The notes beneath the pieces were generated by a model. It searched no databases. It saw nothing but the letters and a program-made list of their open reading frames with translations, and was not told where the DNA came from. A program made the position numbers and the translations under genes. Source: UBA7803 sp041690675 (GTDB lineage Bacteria > Pseudomonadota > Gammaproteobacteria > Pseudomonadales > Azotimanducaceae). From it: a DNA stretch of 64,000 nucleotides. This document shows, piece by piece, positions 48,340 through 57,138 of this stretch. The DNA is taken from the NCBI GenBank assembly GCA_041690675.1, contig JAWLGU010000005.1, positions 1-64,000 of the forward strand, in the 5' to 3' direction. How positions within the stretch are numbered: position 1 is the first letter of the stretch; each line of letters begins with the position of its first letter.

Positions 48340-49074
48340 TCAGCCGCCGAAGCGGGCCAGGCGTTCCGCAACGTCCGGGCCGCGGCCCGGGCTGTGGGTG
48401 CGCTCGAACTTCAGCCCCTCGCCCAGCGTGTAGTCGAGCCCCCGGTTCACCAGCATCTTGTCGGCCCGCAGCGTGAACCAGGAATTTTCGAGGAAGCCCC
48501 GCGCCATCGCTTCGGCGGCGGTCATCACCTGGTCCTCCGCGACGGCCTGGTTGGCGAGCCCCATGGCCACCGCCTTCTCGCCGGAAACCACCCGGCCGCT
48601 GAACATCATCTCCTTGGCGGCAAGCAGGCCCACCCGTCTCGGCAGACGCTGGCTCATGCCCCAGGTGGGCGACATGCCCCACTTACCGTGGGTGTCGGCG
48701 ATCCGGGCATCGCTGGCCACCACCATCAGGTCGCAGGCCAGGGCCAGCTCCAAGGCCCCCGTGTAGCAGTGACCGTGCACGGCGGCGATGACGGGCTGGG
48801 GCAGGCCCTCGATGGCGTCCAGCGTCTCCGCCTGAAAGTGGCGGCTGGGCGCGGTCTCGCCGGCCTGGATGGCTTTCAGATCGTTGCCGGCGGAGAAGGA
48901 GCGGCCGCGTCCGCAGAGGATCACGCAGCCCACCTCCTCGGTCTGCCGTGCCAGGTCGTCGACATGGGCGCGCAGCTCCACGAAGAGCTGGGGGCTCAGC
49001 GCGTTGAGCACCTCTGGCCGGTTCAGGGTCAGCACCGCCAGGCCGTCGCGGTCCTCTCGTTGCACCAGATTCAT
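48340..49074 (-). CDS. Enoyl-CoA hydratase/isomerase family protein, non-canonical active site
   Basis: Crotonase-fold protein of 244 residues. The first oxyanion segment is FSAGNDLKAI and the second HGHCYTGALELALACD. The position of the first catalytic Glu (usually PE) reads ADTHGKWGMSPTWGMSQRL, so the residue is His and the second Glu is also absent. This ADTH-type subfamily is common and may not hydrate enoyl-CoA. It stands alone, convergent with the small gene at 48030 and divergent from the copper operon. Confidence 0.83.
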   Translation of the reverse strand: MNLVQREDRDGLAVLTLNRPEVLNALSPQLFVELRAHVDDLARQTEEVGCVILCGRGRSFSAGNDLKAIQAGETAPSRHFQAETLDAIEGLPQPVIAAVHGHCYTGALELALACDLMVVASDARIADTHGKWGMSPTWGMSQRLPRRVGLLAAKEMMFSGRVVSGEKAVAMGLANQAVAEDQVMTAAEAMARGFLENSWFTLRADKMLVNRGLDYTLGEGLKFERTHSPGRGPDVAERLARFGG

Positions 49075-49145
49075 GTTCCCGTTCCTTCCTCTTCGGACGA
49101 ATCTGTCATGATACGGGGAGGAAGGGTGAGCGGGTAACGCTGCGC

Positions 49146-49751
49146 ATGAACCGCCGACTCGTGGGCATTGTCGTTCTACTCGGCCAGCTGCTGGGAGGGC
49201 AGGCTCTGGCAGGGGGCGGAGTCATGCTCGCGAACGACCGGTGCGTGATGACCATCGGCTTCTATGAGGCGCACTTCACCGCCTATCAGCCGGAGAGCCG
49301 CGGCGACGAGGAGTTTTGCGAGGATCTGCCGGACCAGGGGGCGACGGTGTTCGTGCTGGACTACCTCCACGAGAGCCTGAAGGAGGTGCCCGTGGACTTC
49401 CGCATCATTCGGGATCCCACGGGACTCGGCCGGTTCGTGCGGCTCGAAGACCTGGCGGCGCTGGATCTGGACTTGCACACGGTCTTCTACCGGCCCCCCA
49501 CGGTCGAGTCTTCAGCCAGGCTGCAGGTGACTCACCGCTTCACGGAACCGGGCGACTACATCGGCATCGTCACCGCAGGCCACCCCAGCAAGGACAAGAC
49601 CTACACCGCCGTGTTCCCCTTTGCCGTGGGGCTTGCCGCGTTTCCCTGGCGCTGGGTGCTGGCCGGATTGGGGGTGGTGGCCGCCGGCGCCGCGCTGGCG
49701 GTACTGATGCTGCGCGAGCGGGCTCGCGGCGCGGACCGGGTCTCCACCTGA
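49146..49751 (+). CDS. Membrane-anchored protein of unknown function, first gene of copper operon
   Basis: Unrecognised 201-residue protein. It has a signal peptide (IVVLLGQLLGGQALAGG) and a periplasmic domain of about 125 residues that holds two Cys (positions 33 and 58) and reads as beta-sandwich-like. A C-terminal membrane helix follows (FPWRWVLAGLGVVAAGAALAVLML) with a short basic tail. Its stop overlaps the start of the multicopper oxidase (TGATG), so it is coupled to it. It could be an assembly factor or a metallochaperone; no copper motif is visible in it. Confidence 0.72.
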   Translation: MNRRLVGIVVLLGQLLGGQALAGGGVMLANDRCVMTIGFYEAHFTAYQPESRGDEEFCEDLPDQGATVFVLDYLHESLKEVPVDFRIIRDPTGLGRFVRLEDLAALDLDLHTVFYRPPTVESSARLQVTHRFTEPGDYIGIVTAGHPSKDKTYTAVFPFAVGLAAFPWRWVLAGLGVVAAGAALAVLMLRERARGADRVST

Positions 49752-51427
49752 TGGCGGGCCGCGTTCGGGGCCGGTGGACGTGGTTGGCCGTGGTGGCGGT
49801 GGCCCTGCTCGCGTTCCCGCCCCAGTGGTACCCACAGAGCCTGCGGTTGCAGCTCACCCGCTGGTTCGGCGCGGCCGAGTACCGGCCGCTGCCCGCGTCG
49901 GCCGAAGCGGCCGCCGCGGAGGTGGAGCCGTTCTGCCCGGAGGACGTGGCCGGGCGCCGTGCCGCCGCGGAAATCGAAGGCGTGATCATTCAGCCGTCCC
50001 TCGGCTGCGTTGTCGACGACCCGTACCTGATCGCGGCGGTGGTGCGGGGCACCAACCGGGTGAGCGCGGAAACCCTGGCGCGCAGCGGGCTGACCTCGGA
50101 CGCGGTGGAGAAGGGGGCCGATCTCGATGGCGACGGCGACCCCGACGAGATCCACATCCGCCTCGAGGTGGCGGAGCTGAACGGCGGCTCGCCGGTTTCC
50201 GACCAGCCGGTGACCCGTTACCCCATCGCGCCCGGCGTGACACCGGGGCTGTGGGTGTTCGCCCCCAAGCTGGTGGGCATGGCGGTGGAGAACTTCGAAT
50301 CCAACGAGGCGCGTGACGCGCTGCGACTACCGTCCCCTGCCATCCGGGTGGAGCAGGGCGATGTGGTGCGGATCACCCTCGAGAACACCCACTACATGCC
50401 CCATACCCTGCACTTGCACGGCGCCGATCATGGGTTCGTCGACAGCTCCGGAGAGGGCAACGACGGGGTGCCCCTCACCAGCGAGCTGCCGGTGATGCCC
50501 GGGCAGGCCCGAACCTACGAGCTCACCCCGCGCCAGGCCGGGACCATGTTCTATCACTGCCACGTGCAGCCCCACGTGCACGTGCAGATGGGCCTGCAGG
50601 GGCTGTTCGTCATCGAGGAGAACCGGCCCGACAACCACCTGCAGACGTTGAACCTGGGCGCAGGCGAGGTCCGCGTGCGCTCCGCCAGCAGCCGGGAGCG
50701 GTTCGATGCCGAGTACGATCTGCACTACCTGGATCTCGACCGTGAGCTGGGTGAGCGGATCCAGGCGCACAACGACCCGCGTCTGATCACCCGGGCCATG
50801 CACCGGGAGTACGACGTCACCGACGCCAGCGTCGACTACTTCACCTTGAACGGCCGGTCGTTCCCCTACACCTTCCGCGAGTCGCTGGTGCACAGCCGGC
50901 CGAACAGCCGGGCGAAGCTGCGGGTGGTCAACGGCGGGTCCAAGGGACTGGCGCTGCACACCCACGGTCACAAGTTCACCGTGACCCACGAGGACGGCGT
51001 GGAAATCCCGGAAGCCGTCCGCGCGCGCCGGGACGTCGTGTGGCTGGCCACGGCCCAGCGCGCGGATCTGGCGCTGGAGTTCGTCGATGACGGCCTGAAC
51101 GCGTACGGCCCCGGAATCTGGCTGTACCACGACCACCAGAACCGGGGCGTCACCACCGACGGCATAGGCCCGGGCGGCAACATCAGCGCCATCGTCGACA
51201 GCGGTCATCTGGATGACGCCGGATGGCCGCGAACCCGCGGTGTGTCCTGGGAGCCGTACTTCACCGAGGCCTATTACCGCAAGGAGGTCCCGGTTTGGGA
51301 GAGCTACGCTCCGGGCGTGTTCGGCGACCCGGGGCCGGACTGGGCGTTGCTGACCCGGCTGGCGGTGCTGGGCCTGTCGCTGGGGGCCCTGGGTGCGCTG
51401 GTGGTCAACGGGGCCTGGAGGCGCTGA
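49751..51427 (+). CDS. Two-domain multicopper oxidase, membrane-anchored
   Basis: Periplasmic oxidase of 558 residues with a hydrophobic N-terminus and a C-terminal membrane helix. Two cupredoxin domains are visible. The first has H218/H221/H223 (HTLHLHG) and HCHVQPHVHVQM with Cys270, His275 and Met280, a complete type-1 copper site. The second has H403/H405/H407 (HTHGHK) and H460-D-H462, with Asp where a type-1 Cys would be. The four His pairs can form the trinuclear centre. Residues 124-133 (DLDGDGDPDE) form an EF-hand-like calcium loop. This matches the type-B two-domain oxidase layout. The electron donor may be the cupredoxin encoded next. Confidence 0.88.
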   Translation: MAGRVRGRWTWLAVVAVALLAFPPQWYPQSLRLQLTRWFGAAEYRPLPASAEAAAAEVEPFCPEDVAGRRAAAEIEGVIIQPSLGCVVDDPYLIAAVVRGTNRVSAETLARSGLTSDAVEKGADLDGDGDPDEIHIRLEVAELNGGSPVSDQPVTRYPIAPGVTPGLWVFAPKLVGMAVENFESNEARDALRLPSPAIRVEQGDVVRITLENTHYMPHTLHLHGADHGFVDSSGEGNDGVPLTSELPVMPGQARTYELTPRQAGTMFYHCHVQPHVHVQMGLQGLFVIEENRPDNHLQTLNLGAGEVRVRSASSRERFDAEYDLHYLDLDRELGERIQAHNDPRLITRAMHREYDVTDASVDYFTLNGRSFPYTFRESLVHSRPNSRAKLRVVNGGSKGLALHTHGHKFTVTHEDGVEIPEAVRARRDVVWLATAQRADLALEFVDDGLNAYGPGIWLYHDHQNRGVTTDGIGPGGNISAIVDSGHLDDAGWPRTRGVSWEPYFTEAYYRKEVPVWESYAPGVFGDPGPDWALLTRLAVLGLSLGALGALVVNGAWRR

Positions 51428-51428
51428 G

Positions 51429-52067
51429 GTGCGCCGCCCTCTGCGCTGGCTGCTGCCGGGATTGTTGCTCGCCGCCCCGAGCGGGGCCATGGACGCCTCA
51501 CATCACCATCACGGAACGGCCACCGGCGGCGTGGTGATGAACGAGAACGCGGATCGCCTGCCGCGGGGATGCCGGGCGGTGAGCGCGGACGTGGCGGTGA
51601 CGGTTCGGGCGGGGCGGCGCTACGCGGCGGATGTCCCTGGCGCAATGTTCGGCATGAGCCTGCACGAGGTCGCGGTGCCACGCTGCAGCCGGGTCACGGT
51701 GACGTTCGTCAACGAGGACGAGGTGCGCCATCAGTGGATGGTGCACGGCCTGCCGAAGTACCTGTATCCGGCCGGCATGTTCCACATCGAGGCCATGGGC
51801 GGCGGGCAGGAGACCGGCACCTTCATCGCGCCGGCGGAGCATCGCACCTACCTCATTCACTGCGACCTGGCCCAGCACATGGAGAAGGGGATGCGCGGGC
51901 AACTCGTGGTCGGCGAGGGCAGCGGCGATCTGTGGGGCGTCATCGGCATCAGCGACGCCTTCTACCGGGCCGCGTACCTGCCCGGGCCCGTCGGGGCGTG
52001 GATCTTGGCTGGCCTGGCGGCGGCCACCGGCTTCGTGGCCGCAGCACGATTGCGGCGGGACCGCTGA
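51429..52067 (+). CDS. Cupredoxin-domain copper protein, membrane-anchored
   Basis: A 212-residue protein with a signal peptide (LRWLLPGLLLAAPSGA), four consecutive His (25-28) at the mature N-terminus, and a cupredoxin domain with His101 (VRHQWMVHG), Cys145, His150 and Met155 (HCDLAQHMEKGM). It has one C-terminal membrane helix. The type-1 copper ligands use the same C-x4-H-x4-M spacing as the oxidase upstream. It starts with GTG two bases after the oxidase stop, so it is co-translated. A periplasmic electron carrier or copper carrier for the oxidase is the natural inference. Confidence 0.82.
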   Translation: MRRPLRWLLPGLLLAAPSGAMDASHHHHGTATGGVVMNENADRLPRGCRAVSADVAVTVRAGRRYAADVPGAMFGMSLHEVAVPRCSRVTVTFVNEDEVRHQWMVHGLPKYLYPAGMFHIEAMGGGQETGTFIAPAEHRTYLIHCDLAQHMEKGMRGQLVVGEGSGDLWGVIGISDAFYRAAYLPGPVGAWILAGLAAATGFVAAARLRRDR

Positions 52068-52083
52068 CGTTCCCGCGCTGCGC

Positions 52084-52632
52084 TCAGTCCTCGCCGGTCA
52101 CGAAGGTGGGCAGGCCGTCGATGGTGTGGGTGTTCTTCTCGGACCAGTACCGCTCGATGCCGTCGGATCCCCGCTTCTCGGCCCACAGGGTGAGGGCCTT
52201 CCGTTCGCCTTCATAGCGGTAGTTGGGGACGGCGTAGCCGCAGGAGGTCTGCACCAGGTCCACGTGGAGAATGAAGTACTGCCGCGCGCCCAGGGGCGCC
52301 GGGAGGATCTCGGCGCAGCGGGCCCACTCGCTGTCCCGGGGATGCACCACGTCTGCACGGCCGTAAGCCCGCAGTATCCGGGGTGGCCCTTGGAAGGCGC
52401 ACCACATGAGGGTCATGCGGTCGCAGGCCCGCACGTGCGCCGCCGTCTCGTTGCCGCTGCCCGTGAGGTTCATCCAGAGAATCTCGTTGGGCGACAGCAC
52501 CCGGAGGCAGTCCTGTCCCTTGGGCGACACGTTCACCCGACCGTCCTGGGCGGCGGAGCCCACGAAGAAGATGTGCTGGGCGTTGATGAACTCCACGTGC
52601 TCCTCGAGAAGCGCGTCGAATCGTTCCGCCAT
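52084..52632 (-). CDS. Pyridoxamine 5'-phosphate oxidase-like flavoprotein
   Basis: Split-barrel protein of the PNPOx-like family, 182 residues. It contains HIFFVGSAAQDGRVNVSPKGQD (the family core), then LWMNLTGSGNETAAHVRAC and LMWCAFQGPPRILRAYGRA. The active-site pattern is that of uncharacterised FMN- or F420-binding members rather than true pdxH, which has a longer C-terminus. ATG 52632 has GGAG seven bases upstream. It converges on the copper operon with 16 bases between stops. Confidence 0.83.
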   Translation of the reverse strand: MAERFDALLEEHVEFINAQHIFFVGSAAQDGRVNVSPKGQDCLRVLSPNEILWMNLTGSGNETAAHVRACDRMTLMWCAFQGPPRILRAYGRADVVHPRDSEWARCAEILPAPLGARQYFILHVDLVQTSCGYAVPNYRYEGERKALTLWAEKRGSDGIERYWSEKNTHTIDGLPTFVTGED

Positions 52633-52765
52633 CGGGTCTCTCCGGTAGCTGTGCAACGGCCATCTTGCGGCATTCGACGGCCGGGAGGAAGCGGTGGCGC
52701 CTGCCCCTCGCGCCGGACCCGGCGCGTCGATACAGTTGGCAGGAGACGCGGTTCGAGGAGCGCGC

Positions 52766-53839
52766 ATGAAACCCAGACTGGCGGTCGTAGGCGGCGGCAT
52801 CGCGGGACTGTCCTGCGCCGCCGCAGCGGCGGCGGACTTCGAGGTGACGGTGCTGGAGGCCGAGATGCAGCCCGGCTACCACAGCTCGGGCCGCTCCGCC
52901 GCCGTCTACATCGAGGCTTTCATGAACGAGGTGGTGCACGCGTTGTCGCTGGAGAGCGTGGATCATCATCGGCGCCACGGGGCGAAGCCGGTGGGGGACG
53001 TGACCATCGCCGACGAGGCGCACGTCGGAGAGCTGGATGCTTTCCTCGACACCTGGCGCCCGTTGTGTCCCGATCTGCGGGAGATTCCGGCGACCGAGGT
53101 ACTCCGTCAGGTGCCGATCCTCCGCGCGGAGCGGGTGCACCGGGCGGTCCTCGACCCGAACGCCCTCTCCCTGGACGCCCACGGGCTGCTGGACGGCTTC
53201 CGCCGGCGACTCGCGGAAGGGGGCGGCAAGGTCATCAACAACGCCCGGGTGGATCGGCTTGAGCGGCGTCCGGGGCGGAGTTGGCTGGTGGGCTTCGGCG
53301 AGCGCGTTCTGGAGGCGGACGTGGTCGTGGACGCGGCGGGCGCCTGGGGCGACGAGCTGGCGGAGCTCGCCGGGGTGCGGCCTCTGGGGCTGCGGCCCCT
53401 GCGGCGCACGGCCCTGCTTCTCGACCTCGACGAGGATTCGTCGGCCTGGCCGCTGATTCACCGGGTCCAGGGTGGTCTGTACTTCAAACCGGAGGGCGGC
53501 TCGCTGATGGTCTCACTGGCGGACGAGAGCCCCTGCGCGCCGTGCGACGCCCGGCCCGAGGAGCTGGATCTGGCCATGATCGTCGATCGCTTTCAGGAAC
53601 TCACCACGGTGCAGGTGCGGTGCCTCGGCCAGACCTGGGCGGGGCTGCGCACGTTCCTGCCGGACCGGCTTCCGGCGGTGGGCTACGACCCCGAGGTGAG
53701 CGACTTCTTCTGGCTGGTGGGCCAGGGCGGCGCCGGCATGCAGACCGCCCCGGCCCTGGGCCGCGTCGCCGCGGACCTGCTGGCGGGTCGACCGAACCGG
53801 TTCGAGGAGGTGCTTTCGCCGGCGCGGCCGTTCGCGTGA
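52766..53839 (+). CDS. FAD-dependent oxidoreductase (DAO family)
   Basis: Flavoprotein oxidase/dehydrogenase of 357 residues. The FAD motif is VVGGGIAGLSCA at residues 7-18, followed by GYHSSGRSAAVY, and a C-terminal GQGGAGMQTAPALGRVAADLL flavin contact. It is similar in layout to glycine/D-amino acid oxidases and to L-2-hydroxyglutarate oxidases. Substrate unknown. GAGGAG lies five bases before ATG 52766. It converges on the acyl-CoA dehydrogenase gene. Confidence 0.87.
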   Translation: MKPRLAVVGGGIAGLSCAAAAAADFEVTVLEAEMQPGYHSSGRSAAVYIEAFMNEVVHALSLESVDHHRRHGAKPVGDVTIADEAHVGELDAFLDTWRPLCPDLREIPATEVLRQVPILRAERVHRAVLDPNALSLDAHGLLDGFRRRLAEGGGKVINNARVDRLERRPGRSWLVGFGERVLEADVVVDAAGAWGDELAELAGVRPLGLRPLRRTALLLDLDEDSSAWPLIHRVQGGLYFKPEGGSLMVSLADESPCAPCDARPEELDLAMIVDRFQELTTVQVRCLGQTWAGLRTFLPDRLPAVGYDPEVSDFFWLVGQGGAGMQTAPALGRVAADLLAGRPNRFEEVLSPARPFA

Positions 53840-53853
53840 GTCGCCCGGGCGGC

Positions 53854-55044
53854 TCAGAGCCCCAGCACCAGCTTGGCGACGATGTTCTTCTGCACCTCGT
53901 TGGTGCCGCCGGCGATGGAGCTGGCCCGCAGATTGAAGTAGCGGGAAAAGGCCACCGCGCCGCCGCTCGGCCCCACCGGCGCCTCCTGCCGCCCGGATCC
54001 AGTCCCGGCCGGCACCAGGTAATGGCCTACGGCTTCCACGGCGAGCTCGGTGAGATGCTGGGAAACGTCGGCTCCCAGGTTCTTCATGATCGAGGATTCG
54101 GGGCCCGGGTTCCTGCCCTGGGAGAGGGCGGCCATGATGCGGAACTCGGTGTATTGGACCGCCTGCAGACGGACGTCCGCCGCATCGAGCTTGCGCTTGA
54201 AATCCATGTCCTCCGCCAGGGTGCCGGCCGGGGTGGGAATGGACGCCGCCAGACGCCGCAGCCGGGCCAGCGCCGTGCGCTGGGCCGCGGTGCCGCCCCC
54301 GCCCCGCTCGAACTCCAGCAGGTACTTCGCCACCGTCCATCCCTGGTTCTCCTCGCCCACACGATTCGCCTTCGGCACGCGGACGTCGTCGAAGAAGACC
54401 TGGTTCACCTCGTGGGTGCCCGAGGCGAACAGGATGGGTTCGACGGTGATGCCCGGCGTGTCCATGTCCAGCAGCAGGAACGTGATCCCCTGCTGCGGCT
54501 TGCCCGTATCGTCGGTGCGCACGAGACAGAACATGCGGTTCGCCACGTGGGCGTGGGTGGTCCAGATCTTGGTGCCGTTCAGCACGTAGTGGTCGCCGTC
54601 ACTGTCGGCCCGCAGCTTCAGCGCCGCCAGGTCCGAGCCCGCCCCCGGCTCGGAGTAGCCCTGGCACCAGTAGTCCTCGCCGGAGAGGATGCGCGGCAGG
54701 TAGTGGTCCTTCTGCGCCGCCGTGCCGTGACCGATGAGCATGGGCCCGCACATGCCGAGCCCCATGGGGGCCAGGTTCGGGGCGTCCGCCAGGGTGGATT
54801 CGGTGGCCCAGATGTAGCGCCGGGTGAGGTCCCAGCCGGTGCCGCCGTAGCGTTTCGGCCAGGCGGGCGCCACCCAGCCCTGGCGGTGGAGGATGCGGTG
54901 CCAGACGATGTTGTGCTCGTAGTCGAGGAAAATGCCGGGACATCGGCGCTGGGCGTCGCGCAGCTCGTCGGTGAGAGCGTTGTCGAGAAACCGCCGCACC
55001 TCGTCGCGAAAGGCTTCGTGCTCCCGGCTGAAGGCGATGTCCAT
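53854..55044 (-). CDS. Acyl-CoA dehydrogenase family protein (fourth of four)
   Basis: FAD enzyme of 396 residues beginning MDIAFSREHEAFRDEVR, a form seen in the FadE-type enzymes of steroid, terpenoid and pimelate-like catabolism. Motifs: WPKRYGGTGWDLTRRY, YSEPGAGSDLAALKLRA, LNGTKIWTTHAHVANRMF and IAGGTNEVQKNIVAKLVLG. It pairs in style with the enzyme at 13929, not with the 385-aa enzyme at 28388. Its start overlaps the M20 hydrolase stop (TGATG), a tight and unusual coupling. Confidence 0.9.
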   Translation of the reverse strand: MDIAFSREHEAFRDEVRRFLDNALTDELRDAQRRCPGIFLDYEHNIVWHRILHRQGWVAPAWPKRYGGTGWDLTRRYIWATESTLADAPNLAPMGLGMCGPMLIGHGTAAQKDHYLPRILSGEDYWCQGYSEPGAGSDLAALKLRADSDGDHYVLNGTKIWTTHAHVANRMFCLVRTDDTGKPQQGITFLLLDMDTPGITVEPILFASGTHEVNQVFFDDVRVPKANRVGEENQGWTVAKYLLEFERGGGGTAAQRTALARLRRLAASIPTPAGTLAEDMDFKRKLDAADVRLQAVQYTEFRIMAALSQGRNPGPESSIMKNLGADVSQHLTELAVEAVGHYLVPAGTGSGRQEAPVGPSGGAVAFSRYFNLRASSIAGGTNEVQKNIVAKLVLGL

Positions 55045-56237
55045 CAGGCGAGTCCCCGGGAGATCTCGAAGGCCTTGCGGCTCTCGCGGCGCAGGTCGGT
55101 GTCCAGCAGAAAGTCGGCGGCGGTGAGTGCCAGCGCCTTGGCTCCGTCCAGTGCGGCCCGGTCGCCGGTTTCGCTTCCCGCCCAGCGGGCGAACTCGGGA
55201 TTGTGGATCACCACCTCCGGCGGCGCGCACGCCAGCATGGGATGAATGGAGGGGACCCGGTAACTCACGTTGCCCATGTCCGTGCTGCCGGCCCCGCCGA
55301 GCCTCTCGGGGTTCAGGAAGTCCCGCCCCAGGGCCTCGCCATGATGCTGGAACGCGTGGGCCAGGGGCCAGTTGGTGTTCAGGTCCAGGTAGTCCACGTC
55401 GGCCCAGCGGATCTCCACCTCGCAGCCGCTGCCCCGGGCGCCCGCCTCGAAGCACGCCTGCACCCGGGGTTTCAGGGCCGCCAGATGTTTCTCGGTGGCG
55501 GCGCGGACGTAGAACTCCCCCGCCGCCCGTTCCGGAACGATGTTCGGCGCCTGACCGCCGTCGGTGACGATGCCGTGGATGCGCTCCTGGTCGCGGATGT
55601 GCTGGCGCAGGTTGGAGATGGCCTGGTACGCCAGCAGCAGGCCGTCCAGCGCGTTCACGCCCTTGTGGGGCATGGCAGAGGCATGGGCTGCCCGGCCGTG
55701 ATAGATCACTTCCACCTCCGCCACGCAGATGCAGGGCATGGTGGCGATATTCACACCGGCCGGATGAATCATCAGCGCGGCGTCGATGTCATCGAAAGCG
55801 CCGGCCCGGGCCATGAGCTCCTTGCCGCCACCCTTCTCCTCTGCCGGGGTGCCCAGCAGCCGGACGGCGCCGGGCAACTGGTCCTGGATGGCCTGCAGGC
55901 CGAGGGCGGCACCCAGGGCTGCGGTGGCGATGAGGTTATGGCCGCAGGCGTGGCCGATGCCGGGGAGGGCGTCGTATTCCGCCAGCAGCGCCACCGTCGG
56001 TCCTTCGCCGCCGCGGAAGGTGGCCTCGAACGCGGTGTCGAGGCCATGGGCCCCGCGCCGGGCGGTGAGGCCGAAGCGCTCCACCGTGTCGCACAGCAGG
56101 CCGCAGGCGAAATGCTCCTGAAAGGCAAGCTCGGGCCGAGCGTGGATGGCGTGGGAGACGGCGATGAGGTCGTCCGCCAGGTCGTCGATTCGGTCGAGGA
56201 TGCGTTGGCGAATGGCCGATTCCATGTGTTGTTCCAT
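55044..56237 (-). CDS. M20-family amidohydrolase/metallopeptidase
   Basis: Zinc or manganese hydrolase of amide bonds, 397 residues. The metal ligands appear in GHACGHNLIATAALG (His), GTPAEEKGGGKELM (the Glu pair) and MIHPAG; the dimerisation lid lies between about 190 and 300. It resembles the AbgB/ACY1L2-like amidohydrolases. Coupled to an acyl-CoA dehydrogenase, it may release an acyl group from an N-acyl conjugate that then enters beta-oxidation, an inference only. Start at ATG 56237; 56225 is possible. Confidence 0.88.
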   Translation of the reverse strand: MEQHMESAIRQRILDRIDDLADDLIAVSHAIHARPELAFQEHFACGLLCDTVERFGLTARRGAHGLDTAFEATFRGGEGPTVALLAEYDALPGIGHACGHNLIATAALGAALGLQAIQDQLPGAVRLLGTPAEEKGGGKELMARAGAFDDIDAALMIHPAGVNIATMPCICVAEVEVIYHGRAAHASAMPHKGVNALDGLLLAYQAISNLRQHIRDQERIHGIVTDGGQAPNIVPERAAGEFYVRAATEKHLAALKPRVQACFEAGARGSGCEVEIRWADVDYLDLNTNWPLAHAFQHHGEALGRDFLNPERLGGAGSTDMGNVSYRVPSIHPMLACAPPEVVIHNPEFARWAGSETGDRAALDGAKALALTAADFLLDTDLRRESRKAFEISRGLA

Positions 56238-56286
56238 CGCTGCCGGAGCGCCATTATGCAGAAGGCGATCATTGGGGAGAAACGGG

Positions 56287-57126
56287 ATGTCGTACGATTA
56301 TCGGCTGCTAGAGGTGGAGAAGCGGGGGCGCCGGGCCACGATCACCGTAGCCAATCCTCCCATCAACCTCATCACCCTGGAGCTGTTCGGGGAGCTGTCG
56401 GCGCTCTCCCGGGAGCTCGAGGCGGATCCGGAGCTCACCGTGGTGGTCGTAAAGAGCGCCGACCCGGACTTCTTTCTCGCTCACTTCGACGTGGCCGCCA
56501 TCCTCGGGTTTCCCACGGACGGCGCGGCGGAGCGCGACGAGGAGCCCAACGAGTACCACTCGATGTGCGAGCGCTTTCGCACCATGGACAAGGTGACCAT
56601 CGCCCAGATCGAAGGCCGGGTGGGCGGCGGCGGCAGCGAGCTGGTGGCCAGCTTCGACATGCGCTTCGGCGTGCGCGGGCGTACCCGGATCAATCAGATG
56701 GAGGTGCCGCTCGGCATCCTTCCCGGAGGCACGGGAACCCAGCGGCTGCCGCGGCTGGTGGGCCGTGCCCGGGCGCTGGAGATCATCCTCGGCGGCGACG
56801 ACCTGGACGCGGAGACCGCCGAGCGTTGGGGATACCTCAACCGGGTGTTCGAGCCGGCCGCCATCGGCCCCTTCGTGGATGCGCTGGCCGACCGCATCGC
56901 GTCGTTTCCGGTGGAAGCCGTGCGGCTCGCCAAGGCGGCGGTGACCGCGGCGGATCGGCCGCTGGCGGAAGGGCTGGTGGAGGAAGCCTACCTGTTCCAG
57001 CGGCTGCTGCGCACCGACGACGCTCGGCGCAACATGGCCCGCTTCCTGGAGATCGGCGGCCAGACCCGGGAGGGTGAGCTCGACGTGGCGGAGCTTGCCG
57101 CGAAGCTGGGGGCTCCCGGGACATAG
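56287..57126 (+). CDS. Enoyl-CoA hydratase/isomerase family protein
   Basis: Crotonase-fold protein of 279 residues. The first oxyanion segment is FFLAHFDVAAIL (no Ala-Gly pair), the second EGRVGGGGSELVASFDMRF, and a Glu is present in RINQMEVPLGILPGGTGTQRL. The C-terminus has the helical extension used for oligomerisation. The altered first segment and the insertion GFPTDGAAERDEEPNEYHS suggest a specialised member. GGGGAG precedes ATG 56287. It is divergent from the M20 hydrolase. Confidence 0.84.
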   Translation: MSYDYRLLEVEKRGRRATITVANPPINLITLELFGELSALSRELEADPELTVVVVKSADPDFFLAHFDVAAILGFPTDGAAERDEEPNEYHSMCERFRTMDKVTIAQIEGRVGGGGSELVASFDMRFGVRGRTRINQMEVPLGILPGGTGTQRLPRLVGRARALEIILGGDDLDAETAERWGYLNRVFEPAAIGPFVDALADRIASFPVEAVRLAKAAVTAADRPLAEGLVEEAYLFQRLLRTDDARRNMARFLEIGGQTREGELDVAELAAKLGAPGT

Positions 57127-57138
57127 CCGGCCGCGCCG

